Below are positions 25,747-34,184 of a DNA stretch of 64,000 nt, one piece after another; position 1 is the first letter of the stretch, and every line of letters begins with the position of its first letter. The notes under the pieces were generated by a model, which saw only the letters and a program-made list of their open reading frames with translations, did not search any database and was not told the origin of the DNA. The DNA is from an uncultured Alphaproteobacteria bacterium (lineage in GTDB: Bacteria > Pseudomonadota > Alphaproteobacteria > Caulobacterales > Caulobacteraceae), in contig CALETE010000012.1 of the NCBI GenBank assembly GCA_937920085.1, forward strand, positions 1 through 64,000. The letters run 5' to 3'. The position numbers and the translations under genes were made by a program.

Positions 25747-25932
25747 ATGTCGTCTCTGAAGCGGATCGCGCCCTATCTGCTCATCGGCCCCATCAGTGGT
25801 CCGCTAGTCGCGGGGATCGTGATTAATTGGCGGGACGGCCGTCGCGGCTTGGCAGCGATGTATGGATTTTTCTTGGCCAACTATGTGGTCTTGCTGCCCC
25901 TGCTTACGGCGAAGCTTGGCTTAAGTCTTTAA
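25747..25932 (+). CDS. Small hypothetical membrane protein
   Basis: A 61-residue protein with two probable membrane helices (about 8-25 and 40-58) separated by a positively charged INWRDGRRG loop. I do not recognise the family. Its start at 25747 follows an AT-rich upstream region with a CtrA-like box, which supports it being a real gene, but the ribosome site is weak. Its stop overlaps the end of the convergent CPBP gene by 4 bp. Confidence 0.5.
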   Translation: MSSLKRIAPYLLIGPISGPLVAGIVINWRDGRRGLAAMYGFFLANYVVLLPLLTAKLGLSL

Positions 25933-26801
25933 GGGCGCGCCCCGAGGACCTGTCCGGAGTACGTGTTCCATTTTCCCCGAGAAATGACATAGGCTAGGAG
26001 CGCCATACCGCCCAACCCCAGGCCCAAATCCCACCAGTTAAGGTGCGGCGTGTTTTGGTAAAAAAATCCGGGACTTCCACGAAAAACATCTTGCTCTGAC
26101 ACGACGACAATTGCGCCATAAGCATTGTTCACGAGGTGAAGTCCGCTGCCAAAAGCCAAGCTGCCCGTGCGAATGGCAATGAGGGAGAGGCCAATCCCAA
26201 AGACCACAGCACTTGCCGCCTGAGGCCCCCCATTTGGAATGTGCAGAGCCCCAAAGGCCAAGCCACAGAGTATCGACGCTGCAATCGGATTCTTGAGACC
26301 CAGGAGGAGGCCTTGGGTGAGATATCCGCGAAAGACGTACTCTTCAGCAAAGGTTTGAACCGCCAAAGCCCCGATCACGATAAGGGCGAGGTCCAGGCTG
26401 GGGGGAGATGGCGAAAAGCGAAAGCCTTTCGGCGCAATTGCAAAATCGACTGCTGTGCAAAGCCCGAGATAGGCCAGCCAAAGCCCTGCACCCAAGACGA
26501 ATGGGCGCCAATCCCACCGACCCAAGAGATCAAGGGGCGACTTGCGATGAACCACCAGAACAGAGAGGCCAAAGCCGACGAGGAATAGTCCGAAAATAAC
26601 AGCTGTTGTCGGAAAGAAGATTAGGGGGTTTTTGACCTGGGTGAGTTGGGTCTCAATGTCGTCGGGCAAGAGGTGGTTTAAGGTTGCTGGGATCAGCAAG
26701 GCGGCCCCAAGGACCAATCCGAAGACAGGTCCGAGGACAAAGCCTGTGACGTAACGCCAGCCAGCATTCTTGCCCCTCTGCGCATAGTCTAGGAATGTCA
26801 C
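25929..26801 (-). CDS. CPBP-family intramembrane metalloprotease
   Basis: A 290-residue membrane protein with about eight helices. The diagnostic motif EEYVFRGYL (EExxxR) is near residue 155, and later motifs include GLAFGALHIPNGG and the third-motif region GLHLVNNAYG, all typical of CAAX-prenyl-protease/bacteriocin-immunity (CPBP) proteins. These glutamyl intramembrane proteases cut within membranes; bacterial substrates are mostly unknown. The GTG start directly follows the stop codon of the NrdJ-like gene with no spacer, so the two are probably cotranslated. Confidence 0.8.
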   Translation of the reverse strand: MTFLDYAQRGKNAGWRYVTGFVLGPVFGLVLGAALLIPATLNHLLPDDIETQLTQVKNPLIFFPTTAVIFGLFLVGFGLSVLVVHRKSPLDLLGRWDWRPFVLGAGLWLAYLGLCTAVDFAIAPKGFRFSPSPPSLDLALIVIGALAVQTFAEEYVFRGYLTQGLLLGLKNPIAASILCGLAFGALHIPNGGPQAASAVVFGIGLSLIAIRTGSLAFGSGLHLVNNAYGAIVVVSEQDVFRGSPGFFYQNTPHLNWWDLGLGLGGMALLAYVISRGKWNTYSGQVLGARP

Positions 26802-29345
26802 CTAGCCCGTCTTCCCATCCAGCGGTCCAGCGCGTGCGCCGCAGGTCTCGCAGATCATACTCATTCCCTTTTGGACCACGGCAACATCCCCGCAGGCCGC
26901 GCAGACATCGGCTTCCATGGCTCCAATTGGTAGGCTTCGGTTTGCTGTAGGCAAGAAAACGAGGTTGTCGGGTGCCGCACCTCGGGAAAATCCCTTGGAG
27001 ATGAACCGAGATGCCAGCTGCGGCTCATTGGCTTGGCTGTCGACATCCCCCTCATGACCAGGACTGCCCTTGCCCTGACCCAAGCCGTCGGCATTTAGCT
27101 CTCCATCGGCATTTACCAGATCATCCCGACCGAGATAGGAAATCCCCAGTTCGCGGAAGATGTAGTCAAGGATCGACGTGGCCGATTTTACGGAATCATT
27201 TCCGGTGACTGGGCCAGCAGGCTCAAAGCGCGTGAAGACGAAGGCATCCACGAACTCTTCTAATGGCACCCCAAATTGCAGACCGATGGAGACGCTGATC
27301 GCAAAATTCGTCATCAGCGATCGGAAGGCAGCCCCTTCCTTGTGCATGTCGATGAAGATTTCGCCCAATTCACCATCGTCATATTCGCCGGTGTGAATAT
27401 ACACCTTGTGCCCGCCTACAGAGGCCTTCTGGATATAGCCCTTGCGGCGGTCGGGAAGCTTGCGACGGGTGCGTTCCCGCTCCACGACCCGCTCGATAAT
27501 ACGTTCCTGATGGGAAGTGGATTTCGGACCTTCCCCCTGAGGGCTAATGCTGGGCTCAGGTAGGCGAACCTCGCGGGTGGGGGCAGGCTGAGGTTTTGGC
27601 AAATCCAGCTTGAGGCTGGCCGGTGGTGCCAGTCGTCGAATTCGTACAGCGCCAACCCCCGTCTCGGCCGCGAGGCTAATCAGGATTCTGACATCGGAGG
27701 GCTTGCAATCCCACTCCAACTCAATTTCAGCCACGGGTGGAACGTCCAAGCTAGGCTGAATGGCGGCCATCATCAGGAAATAGGGGGCCGGCCCAATGTC
27801 TTCTGCAGAGCGGAAGACCAACCTTTGATCAAGGGTCAAGAATTCAGCTGCCGCCGTATCACCTTCGCCGAGGGCATAGAATTCGGCCTCTGCAATCTCG
27901 GCAGGGGTGAAGCCCATTCTTTGCAAGAGGTCGAGATCAGGATTAGCTAGGTCTTCAGCGGTCAGTCCCAGTACATCGTGCAAAAATCCCGGATCAATCG
28001 ACGCCACTGAAAAGGCATCGGAAAGCCGGTTGGCAAAGGGCAAGGCCGACTCGACCACGGAAATTTCATGCTCGGTAAAACCGCGGGACTGGAGGGTATG
28101 ATGATTGACCCCCTTGGCACCAGAGAGCTCGCGTGCCCCCAACATGTGCGCGCGCAATTGCCCTGGGTCGCGGCCCATGGAAGCTATGCCCCGCAAGGCT
28201 GGCTCAGACAGCACTCGCAAGATCTCGCCGGTTTCCAGCTGCGCGACGGTGATGGGACCCGTCGATGGCCCTGCATTGGCATTGGCTCCACCCAGCCGAA
28301 GGGTGATTTCCGGGTCGTCGAATACCGCGAGACCGCCATCGCTAAGCTTTAGGTCAGCAATCACTCGGTGGGCGCTGGCATAGAGATCTTTGACGGCGCT
28401 CTGCCCATAGTGACTGTCATAGGCCAGCCCCTGAGCCATCAGCCAGTCGGCGACCCCGGCGAGCCCCAAGGCGATGGGTCCGCCCTGGGTCGCAAGGGTA
28501 ATGGCAAGCAATCTTAGATCTGCGTGGAAAACCTTTTGGTCAAAGGCCGGGCCATCCCCATAGGCGTTAATGTCTAGCGCCCCGCGGCTGGGTCGTCCCC
28601 TGACGGCAAGTCGCCCAGCCTGAGCACCCGAGAACGCTGCCGTCACCTGGCCCGTTTCCCAAACCGCCCTAGCGAGAATGTCGGCGAGGTCTTCTGGGGG
28701 CTCCCCTGAAAATGCAGCAATGATCTTAGGGTCGTTATGAGAGGTCGCTGGAAGCGCCGCATCCCAAGTCACCTCGCCTGTCTGGGCCAGGGTCATGGCT
28801 TCGACGATCAACGAAGTTTGAATACCAACGGCTTGAGCCGCCTCAACGGCCCGGGCGAGGGAGGGGTTTGAAAATGGATCTGAGCAGGCTGTGGTGTCGC
28901 CCTCACAACGATTTATGGCGTCCATCACCGCTTGCAATCGATGACTAACCTCCAGAGCTGCACCCTCGGCTGCCGATCTGCCGCGGCGCTCGCTGCGCAG
29001 GGCTTGGAGGGCCTGAGCCAAATTGCCACGTTCAGCAGATATCAGCTTCGGCAGTTCCCCTGAACGCGGTTCGCACACGGCAAGACGACCAGACGCTAGG
29101 GCTGCCCCAAGGTCGCGGCGAAAATCTGAATGATCAGCTGTTTCGATCAAGCCCAAGGTTTCAGCTTGGTTGGCGATCGAGTCCGCGCGGCGAAATAGGG
29201 CAGAGGGCAGGTCCGGATTTTCGCCGGCCCATTCTAGCCAGGACTCCACACGGGCATCCGACCAGGCAGCAGGCGCCATGACCTCAATGACCCCAGAGGC
29301 GCGCTCCAGGGTTCTGCGTTCTATCTTTGAAGCTAAGGTCCGCAC
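26802..29345 (-). CDS. Shortened class II (B12-dependent) ribonucleotide reductase homologue with TSCPD domain
   Basis: An 847-residue protein. The C-terminal part, from GYIQKASVGGHKVYIHTGEY through IFIDMHKEGAAFRSLMTNFA and VDAFVFTRFEPAGPVTGNDS, closely follows the end of NrdJ. The tail keeps CAAC and CETC, like the zinc-ribbon/shuttle cysteines of NrdJ. The middle (KGVNHHTLQSRGFTEHEI, YFLMMAAIQPSLDV, LATQGGPIALGLAGVADWLM) matches NrdJ in order but is strongly diverged. The ATP-cone and the catalytic N/C/E cysteine region of an RNR of about 1200 residues are not visible. It therefore looks like a paralogue that lost catalysis. The GTG start has AAGGAG 9 bases upstream. The CPBP protease gene follows directly. 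Confidence 0.75.
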   Translation of the reverse strand: MRTLASKIERRTLERASGVIEVMAPAAWSDARVESWLEWAGENPDLPSALFRRADSIANQAETLGLIETADHSDFRRDLGAALASGRLAVCEPRSGELPKLISAERGNLAQALQALRSERRGRSAAEGAALEVSHRLQAVMDAINRCEGDTTACSDPFSNPSLARAVEAAQAVGIQTSLIVEAMTLAQTGEVTWDAALPATSHNDPKIIAAFSGEPPEDLADILARAVWETGQVTAAFSGAQAGRLAVRGRPSRGALDINAYGDGPAFDQKVFHADLRLLAITLATQGGPIALGLAGVADWLMAQGLAYDSHYGQSAVKDLYASAHRVIADLKLSDGGLAVFDDPEITLRLGGANANAGPSTGPITVAQLETGEILRVLSEPALRGIASMGRDPGQLRAHMLGARELSGAKGVNHHTLQSRGFTEHEISVVESALPFANRLSDAFSVASIDPGFLHDVLGLTAEDLANPDLDLLQRMGFTPAEIAEAEFYALGEGDTAAAEFLTLDQRLVFRSAEDIGPAPYFLMMAAIQPSLDVPPVAEIELEWDCKPSDVRILISLAAETGVGAVRIRRLAPPASLKLDLPKPQPAPTREVRLPEPSISPQGEGPKSTSHQERIIERVVERERTRRKLPDRRKGYIQKASVGGHKVYIHTGEYDDGELGEIFIDMHKEGAAFRSLMTNFAISVSIGLQFGVPLEEFVDAFVFTRFEPAGPVTGNDSVKSATSILDYIFRELGISYLGRDDLVNADGELNADGLGQGKGSPGHEGDVDSQANEPQLASRFISKGFSRGAAPDNLVFLPTANRSLPIGAMEADVCAACGDVAVVQKGMSMICETCGARAGPLDGKTG

Positions 29346-29513
29346 CGAACAGACTCCTTCTTGCCGAAGTTAGGCAGCGCATCGACTCGCGGCAATAGAT
29401 GTTGTGAGTCTAACCACAGCTTTCCCCAACATGTGGGGGCCCTAGCAAGGCTGGACGGTTCGGGCGTCCGGACCTATAGTCCGCCCGCTTGCAATCGACT
29501 GGAATGTACGAAC

Positions 29514-29909
29514 GTGCTGAGAGCAATTTTTACCTGGTGGGGCGGCGCAACCATAGGCGCAAGCTTTCACATAAAGCGCCGGAGCGTCTTCGTTGGCCAG
29601 GATGATACTGGAAACAAGTATTATGAGGCGCGGGACGCCAAGGATTCCTATGACGGACGTAAGCGTCGCTGGGTGATCTATAATGGCTATGCAGAGGCAT
29701 CCAAGGTGCCGCCGGAATGGCATGGCTGGTTGCACTATACCTTCGATGAGCCGCCGACCGTCGAGCCCTTGAAGCGGCAGGCCTGGGAAAAAGACCATCA
29801 GCCAAACCTGACCGGTACAGTCCATGCTTGGCGTCCAAAGGGATCGATTGCCCGGGGCGGTGAGCGACAAAAGGCGGCTGCTGACTATGAGGCTTGGCGT
29901 CCGGAATAG
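29514..29909 (+). CDS. NADH:ubiquinone oxidoreductase NDUFA12-like subunit
   Basis: From the GTG at 29514 the product has 131 residues and opens with LRAIFTWWGGATIGASFHIK, then GQDDTGNKYYEARD, RRWVIYNGYAEASKVPPEWH and GWLHYTFDEPP, the pattern of the B17.2/NDUFA12 family. In alphaproteobacteria this is an accessory subunit of respiratory complex I at the cytoplasmic side. The frame is open upstream to 29361, but that part is not conserved. A GGAA lies 9 bases before the GTG. The gene sits next to DUF2155, aat and accBC, a common alphaproteobacterial arrangement. Confidence 0.85.
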   Translation: MLRAIFTWWGGATIGASFHIKRRSVFVGQDDTGNKYYEARDAKDSYDGRKRRWVIYNGYAEASKVPPEWHGWLHYTFDEPPTVEPLKRQAWEKDHQPNLTGTVHAWRPKGSIARGGERQKAAADYEAWRPE

Positions 29910-29913
29910 GGTG

Positions 29914-30525
29914 ATGCTGGTCCGTGCGCCCATAACCTGCTTGGTCGTTATGGCTGCAGCTAGCGCCGTCATAGCGCAGCCGGTGTCCAATTTCAGACCC
30001 GCCAAGGAGGTGCCGCCAGTATCTGGACAGGTGCCGGAAGAGGCACCGCCTGCGGTGGTCAGCACGCCGTCGCCTCTGGTTGCCCCCTCTGTGCCAGCTG
30101 CAGAGATGAAGCCAGCGGCTCCACCACCGCATCAAGTCGTCGAAAAGCCGACGGAGAGCACCCTTAAGCGGCCTCGATTCGACAGTGCGATCCTTCAGGC
30201 CCTTGACAAGGTCACAGCAGAAACTGTGCGCTTTGAAGCTCAGGTCGGCCAGCCGGTTCGGTACAAGTCCATCGTCATCACCGTGAAGGCCTGCGAGCAA
30301 TCGGCCTCTGATGAGCCGCAAGACGATTCAATCGCCTTTATGACCATCGACTCCCAGCCGCGTGCTGCACCGGGCCGGCCGACCCCTGCCGCCCGCCAAG
30401 TCTTTAAGGGCTGGATGTATGCGTCGTCCCCAGGCCTAAATCCTCTGCAGCATCCCGTTTATGATGTCTGGATGGTGACCTGCAGGACCTCCGCGCCGGT
30501 CATTGGGCCAACGCGTCCGAAATAG
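29914..30525 (+). CDS. DUF2155 domain-containing exported protein
   Basis: About 203 residues from the ATG at 29914 (an in-frame ATG at 29887 is possible). A signal peptide ends near VIAQP (about residue 22), then a proline/alanine-rich linker to about 90. The DUF2155 domain follows, with ILQALDKVTAETVRFEAQVG, the conserved cysteine in VKACEQ, and VFKGWMYASSPGLNPLQHPV before YDVWMVTC. The two cysteines may form a disulfide in the periplasm. The function is unknown, though the gene is regularly next to complex I accessory and accBC genes. Its last 67 bp overlap the 3' end of aat on the other strand. Confidence 0.82.
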   Translation: MLVRAPITCLVVMAAASAVIAQPVSNFRPAKEVPPVSGQVPEEAPPAVVSTPSPLVAPSVPAAEMKPAAPPPHQVVEKPTESTLKRPRFDSAILQALDKVTAETVRFEAQVGQPVRYKSIVITVKACEQSASDEPQDDSIAFMTIDSQPRAAPGRPTPAARQVFKGWMYASSPGLNPLQHPVYDVWMVTCRTSAPVIGPTRPK

Positions 30526-31106
30526 GCTGGAACCTTCAAGGCCTGTCTCAGACGCTGGTGATATATTTTCCGGGATATTTCTTCCGTCCCGAAGCGCTTG
30601 AGATGATCGGTGATGAACTGGGTGTCCAGCAACTGGAACCCGCCTGCGATTAATCGGGCAACAAGGTGGGTCAAGGCGACCTTGGAGGCGTCGGTCTCCC
30701 GGGAAAACATGCTTTCACCGAAGAATGCACCGCCCAGCGAAACGCCATAGAGCCCACCCACGAGGGAACCCTCTCTCCAGCATTCAACAGAGTGTGCATG
30801 TCCCATGACGTAAAGTTCGCCATAGAGCTGTTCGATTGTTCCGTTGATCCAGGTTTCTGGTCTGTCCGGCGCGGCTTGGGCGCAATGGTTGACGACCTCT
30901 GAGAATGCGGTGTCGACGCGCACTTCAAATGGTTCAGACCGGATCTTGCGCGCCAGCCTGCGGGGAATGTGAAAGCGATCTAGAGGCAAGACGCCCCGAT
31001 GATGGGGGTCAACGAGATAGACCTCCTCATCGGAGCGGGCATCAGCCATCGGAAACACACCGCGTGCATAGCACTCAAGTAGCTCATGCGGCCCGAAACC
31101 TTCCAT
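30459..31106 (-). CDS. aat: Leucyl/phenylalanyl-tRNA--protein transferase
   Basis: A 215-residue enzyme that adds Leu or Phe from aminoacyl-tRNA to proteins with N-terminal Arg or Lys and so marks them for ClpS/ClpAP degradation (N-degron pathway). Recognisable segments are ELLECYARGVFPMADARSDE, HSVECWREGSLVGGLYGVSL, GGAFFGESMFSRETDASKVA and LLDTQFITDHLKRFGTEEIS, all family signatures including the ESMFS motif. It is cytosolic. Length is normal for the alphaproteobacterial type. The 3' end overlaps the DUF2155 gene tail to tail. Confidence 0.92.
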   Translation of the reverse strand: MEGFGPHELLECYARGVFPMADARSDEEVYLVDPHHRGVLPLDRFHIPRRLARKIRSEPFEVRVDTAFSEVVNHCAQAAPDRPETWINGTIEQLYGELYVMGHAHSVECWREGSLVGGLYGVSLGGAFFGESMFSRETDASKVALTHLVARLIAGGFQLLDTQFITDHLKRFGTEEISRKIYHQRLRQALKVPAYFGRVGPMTGAEVLQVTIQTS

Positions 31107-31124
31107 AGAGCGCTCTGGGTGAGC

Positions 31125-32273
31125 CTAGCGAACCTGTGCGAAGCAGGTCCGAATTTCCTGCACATAGAGGTCCGGCTGTTCCCAGGCGGCGAAGTGACCG
31201 CCCTTATCTAATTCATTCCAATGGATAATGTTCTTCATACGCCGTTCGGCCCACTTGCGTGTTGGCCGGAAGATTTCTTTTGGATAGATGCTGACCCCAA
31301 CCGGCAGATCGAGATTGGTACTCGAGAAGCTTCCAAAGCTTTCCCAGTACAGCCGCGCCGAGGATGTCCCTGTCGCCGACAGCCAATACAGCATGATATT
31401 ATCCAGCATTTCGTCCTGGCTGAGGACGTCTTCTGGCGTGCCCTGGTTATCGGTCCAGGCCCACATTTTCTCGTAAATCCATGCCGCCTGACCCGACGGA
31501 GAGTCCGTCAGTCCATAGCCGAGGGACTGAGGACGGGTGCTCTGCTGCTTTGAGTAGCCGGAATCTTGGGCTTGATAGTGCGCCATGGCGCCAAGGGCGG
31601 ATTGCTCCCGCGGCGTTAGCTTGGACATATCCCCAAGATCTTCGGCATCCGGGAAGACCAGGGGCATGTTGACGTGGATGGCCGCGCAGCCTGCGGGCTT
31701 GAGGACCCCAATCCCCGTCGTCACCGCTGCACCCCAGTCACCGCCCTGGGCGACCCAACGCTCATAACCAAGGCGACCCATGAGGGTCGTCCAGGCCTTG
31801 GCGATGCGCTCCACGCCCCAGCCCCGGGCTGAAGGGCGTTCAGAAAATCCAAATCCGGGCAGGGAAGGGGCCACCACATGAAATGCATCTTCAGCCTTGC
31901 CGCCAAAGGCTGTCGGATCCGTCAAGGGGCCGATGACCTTCATGAATTCCATCACAGAACCCGGCCAGCCGTGGGTGATGATCAAGGGGAGGGCCTGAGG
32001 GTGCGGCGATCGGACATGCAGGAAGTGGATGTCCAGGTCGTCAATGCGGGTCTTGAACTGCCCCAAGGCGTTCAGCTTGGCTTCTGCCCGACGCCAGTCA
32101 TAAGCACTGGCCCAGTGACGGCAGAGGTCCTGGACCTTGGCCAGGGGTGAGCCCTGTGTCCAGTCGCTCACGGTTTCCTTTTCAGGCCAGCGTGTCGCGG
32201 CCAGGCGCCGTCGCAAATCTTCCAGTTCGCTTTCTGGTACCGAAAGGGTGAAGGGCGTGATCGCGTCGGTCAT
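31125..32273 (-). CDS. Epoxide hydrolase (EHN-type alpha/beta hydrolase)
   Basis: A 382-residue protein with the N-terminal epoxide-hydrolase domain (about 4-110) and an alpha/beta hydrolase core. The oxyanion motif is HGWPGS, the nucleophilic aspartate is in QGGDWGAAV (about 178), and the base histidine is in KGGHFAAWEQP near the end. Tyrosines in the lid (YWLSATGTSSARLYW) could bind the epoxide. It converts epoxides to diols. It lies between accC and aat, where other Caulobacterales usually have no such gene, so it is probably an insertion into the old neighbourhood. Confidence 0.85.
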   Translation of the reverse strand: MTDAITPFTLSVPESELEDLRRRLAATRWPEKETVSDWTQGSPLAKVQDLCRHWASAYDWRRAEAKLNALGQFKTRIDDLDIHFLHVRSPHPQALPLIITHGWPGSVMEFMKVIGPLTDPTAFGGKAEDAFHVVAPSLPGFGFSERPSARGWGVERIAKAWTTLMGRLGYERWVAQGGDWGAAVTTGIGVLKPAGCAAIHVNMPLVFPDAEDLGDMSKLTPREQSALGAMAHYQAQDSGYSKQQSTRPQSLGYGLTDSPSGQAAWIYEKMWAWTDNQGTPEDVLSQDEMLDNIMLYWLSATGTSSARLYWESFGSFSSTNLDLPVGVSIYPKEIFRPTRKWAERRMKNIIHWNELDKGGHFAAWEQPDLYVQEIRTCFAQVR

Positions 32274-32308
32274 AAGGGCCTCCCCAGGCGCACGTTTCGT
32301 TTCGGATG

Positions 32309-33658
32309 CTAGACGGAAGGTTGGTCCTTCATCCAGCGTTCAAGCCAGTGAATGTCGTATTTACCGCTGAGAATATCTGGCTGGGTCAGCAGGTCCTGGA
32401 ACAAGGGGATCGTGGTTTCAATACCGCCAACCACCATTTCTCCCAGGCAACGATTTACCCTGGCGATACATTCTTCCCGATCCCGACCGTGTACGATCAA
32501 CTTACCGATCAGACTGTCGTAATAGGGCGGGATAGAATAGCCGGCATAGATGGCGCTATCTAGCCGCACGCCAAGGCCACCGGGGGCGTGAAAATCTGTG
32601 ATCAGTCCTGGGGATGGGGCGAAGGTCTTGGGGTTTTCCGCATTAATGCGGCACTCAATCGCGTGGCCCTCAAAGATGATGTCTTCCTGTCGGAAGGACA
32701 GGGGCAGGCCAGCGGCGATACGGATTTGCTCGCGCACCAGATCAATGCCGGTAATGGCTTCGGTGACCGGATGCTCCACCTGCAGGCGGGTGTTCATCTC
32801 TATGAAAAAGAACTCGCCGTTTTCGTAGAGGAATTCGATAGTGCCGACGCCCAGATAGCCGATGGCCTTAATTGCATCGACCACCACCTTACCAATTTTG
32901 GCGCGCGTGGCAGCGTCAATGGCTGGGGAGGGGGCCTCTTCCAAGACCTTTTGGTGGCGGCGCTGCAAGGAGCAGTCCCGTTCCCCCAGATGACAGACAT
33001 TGCCAAAGCTGTCGGCGATAACCTGAAGTTCGATATGGCGTGGGGTCTGGAGATAGCGCTCCATATAGACCGCATCATCGCCAAATGCCGCCTTGGCCTC
33101 GGCCCTGGCGGTGGAAACGGCTTCGGCCAAGTCTTCAGGGGTTTGAGCGACCTTCATGCCCCGTCCGCCGCCGCCGGCAGCAGCCTTGATGAGTACAGGG
33201 AAGCCGATGACCGCCGCCGCGGCAATGGCCTCCTCCTCGGTCGTGAGGGCACCTTCAGAGCCGGGCACGACGGGAATGCCTGCTGCCTTAACCGCCTGCT
33301 TGGCGGTAATCTTGTCGCCCATCATGGTGATGTGCTCTGGACGAGGACCAATGAAGGTATAGCCGTGAGCGTTGACGATTTCGGCGAACCGGGCGTTTTC
33401 CGACAGAAACCCATAGCCAGGGTGGATGGCGTTGGCGCCGGTGATTTCAGCGGCCGCGATGATGGCTGGGATGTTCAGATAGCTCTTTGCCGCTGACGCG
33501 GGGCCTATGCAGACGCTTTCATCGGCCAGTCGTACCCACATGGCGCCGGCGTCGGCTTCAGAATGGATCGCCACGGTGGCAATGCCCATTTCCTTGCAGG
33601 CGCGGTGAATCCGCAGAGCAATTTCGCCGCGGTTGGCGATAAGGATTTTGTCGAACAT
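32309..33658 (-). CDS. accC: Acetyl-CoA carboxylase, biotin carboxylase subunit
   Basis: A 449-residue enzyme that carboxylates the biotin on AccB with ATP and bicarbonate, the first step of fatty acid synthesis. It has the ATP-grasp order: KILIANRGEIALRIHRACKE at the N-terminus, the glycine-rich loop KAAAGGGGRGMKVA (about 158-171), FFIEMNTRLQVEHPVTE with the catalytic and metal residues, and the C-terminal RINAENPKTFAPSPG domain. All key residues are present. It follows accB by 4 bp in one operon. Confidence 0.96.
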   Translation of the reverse strand: MFDKILIANRGEIALRIHRACKEMGIATVAIHSEADAGAMWVRLADESVCIGPASAAKSYLNIPAIIAAAEITGANAIHPGYGFLSENARFAEIVNAHGYTFIGPRPEHITMMGDKITAKQAVKAAGIPVVPGSEGALTTEEEAIAAAAVIGFPVLIKAAAGGGGRGMKVAQTPEDLAEAVSTARAEAKAAFGDDAVYMERYLQTPRHIELQVIADSFGNVCHLGERDCSLQRRHQKVLEEAPSPAIDAATRAKIGKVVVDAIKAIGYLGVGTIEFLYENGEFFFIEMNTRLQVEHPVTEAITGIDLVREQIRIAAGLPLSFRQEDIIFEGHAIECRINAENPKTFAPSPGLITDFHAPGGLGVRLDSAIYAGYSIPPYYDSLIGKLIVHGRDREECIARVNRCLGEMVVGGIETTIPLFQDLLTQPDILSGKYDIHWLERWMKDQPSV

Positions 33659-33662
33659 GGAC

Positions 33663-34154
33663 CTACTCGATGATGACGAGAGGTTCGCCGAACTCGACCG
33701 GCTGAGCGTCTGCCACCAGAATTTCCACCACCTTGCCAGCCTTGGTCGCAGGCACAGGGTTCATGGTCTTCATGGCTTCAATGATCATCAAGGTCTGTCC
33801 AGCAGAGACGGTATCACCAACCCGCACAAAGGCTGGTGCGTTGGGCTGTGGCTGCAAATAGACCGTCCCAACCATGGGAGACTTTACCTGGTCGCCGGCA
33901 GCGCGGACGGCGGTCGCTGGCGTTTCTGCCGGGGCGGCTGGGGCTGCAGCAGGGGGGGCAACAGGCGCAGGGGCATAAGACGGTGCTGGGCCTTGAGCAT
34001 AGGCAACCGTTGCTGGAGCCCGGACGACACGGATCTTCAGGGCACCATGCTCAACCTCGATTTCGGTTAGGCCTGTGTCGGTGAGAATATCCGCCAACTT
34101 GCGTACGAGGCGCGAATCGATCGGATCAGCGGGTGCCTTGGGCGTGGTGGCCAT
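33663..34154 (-). CDS. accB: Acetyl-CoA carboxylase, biotin carboxyl carrier protein
   Basis: A 163-residue carrier protein. The N-terminal dimerisation segment (LVRKLADILTDTGLTEIEVE) is followed by an Ala/Pro-rich linker (about 50-85) and the biotinyl domain. The biotin is expected on Lys129 within EAMKTMN. The conserved thumb and PMVGTVYLQP strand are present. It is cotranscribed with accC (4-bp gap), and aroQ precedes it by 30 bp, the usual aroQ-accB-accC order. Confidence 0.95.
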   Translation of the reverse strand: MATTPKAPADPIDSRLVRKLADILTDTGLTEIEVEHGALKIRVVRAPATVAYAQGPAPSYAPAPVAPPAAAPAAPAETPATAVRAAGDQVKSPMVGTVYLQPQPNAPAFVRVGDTVSAGQTLMIIEAMKTMNPVPATKAGKVVEILVADAQPVEFGEPLVIIE

Positions 34155-34184
34155 GGGATGGGTCCTTGCTTCTGGACGACGAGG

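Noticed and set aside
29346..29513. Possible cobalamin riboswitch before the NrdJ-like gene
   Set aside because: No B12-box-like sequence is seen, and the ribosome site lies close to a short leader shared with the divergent gene.
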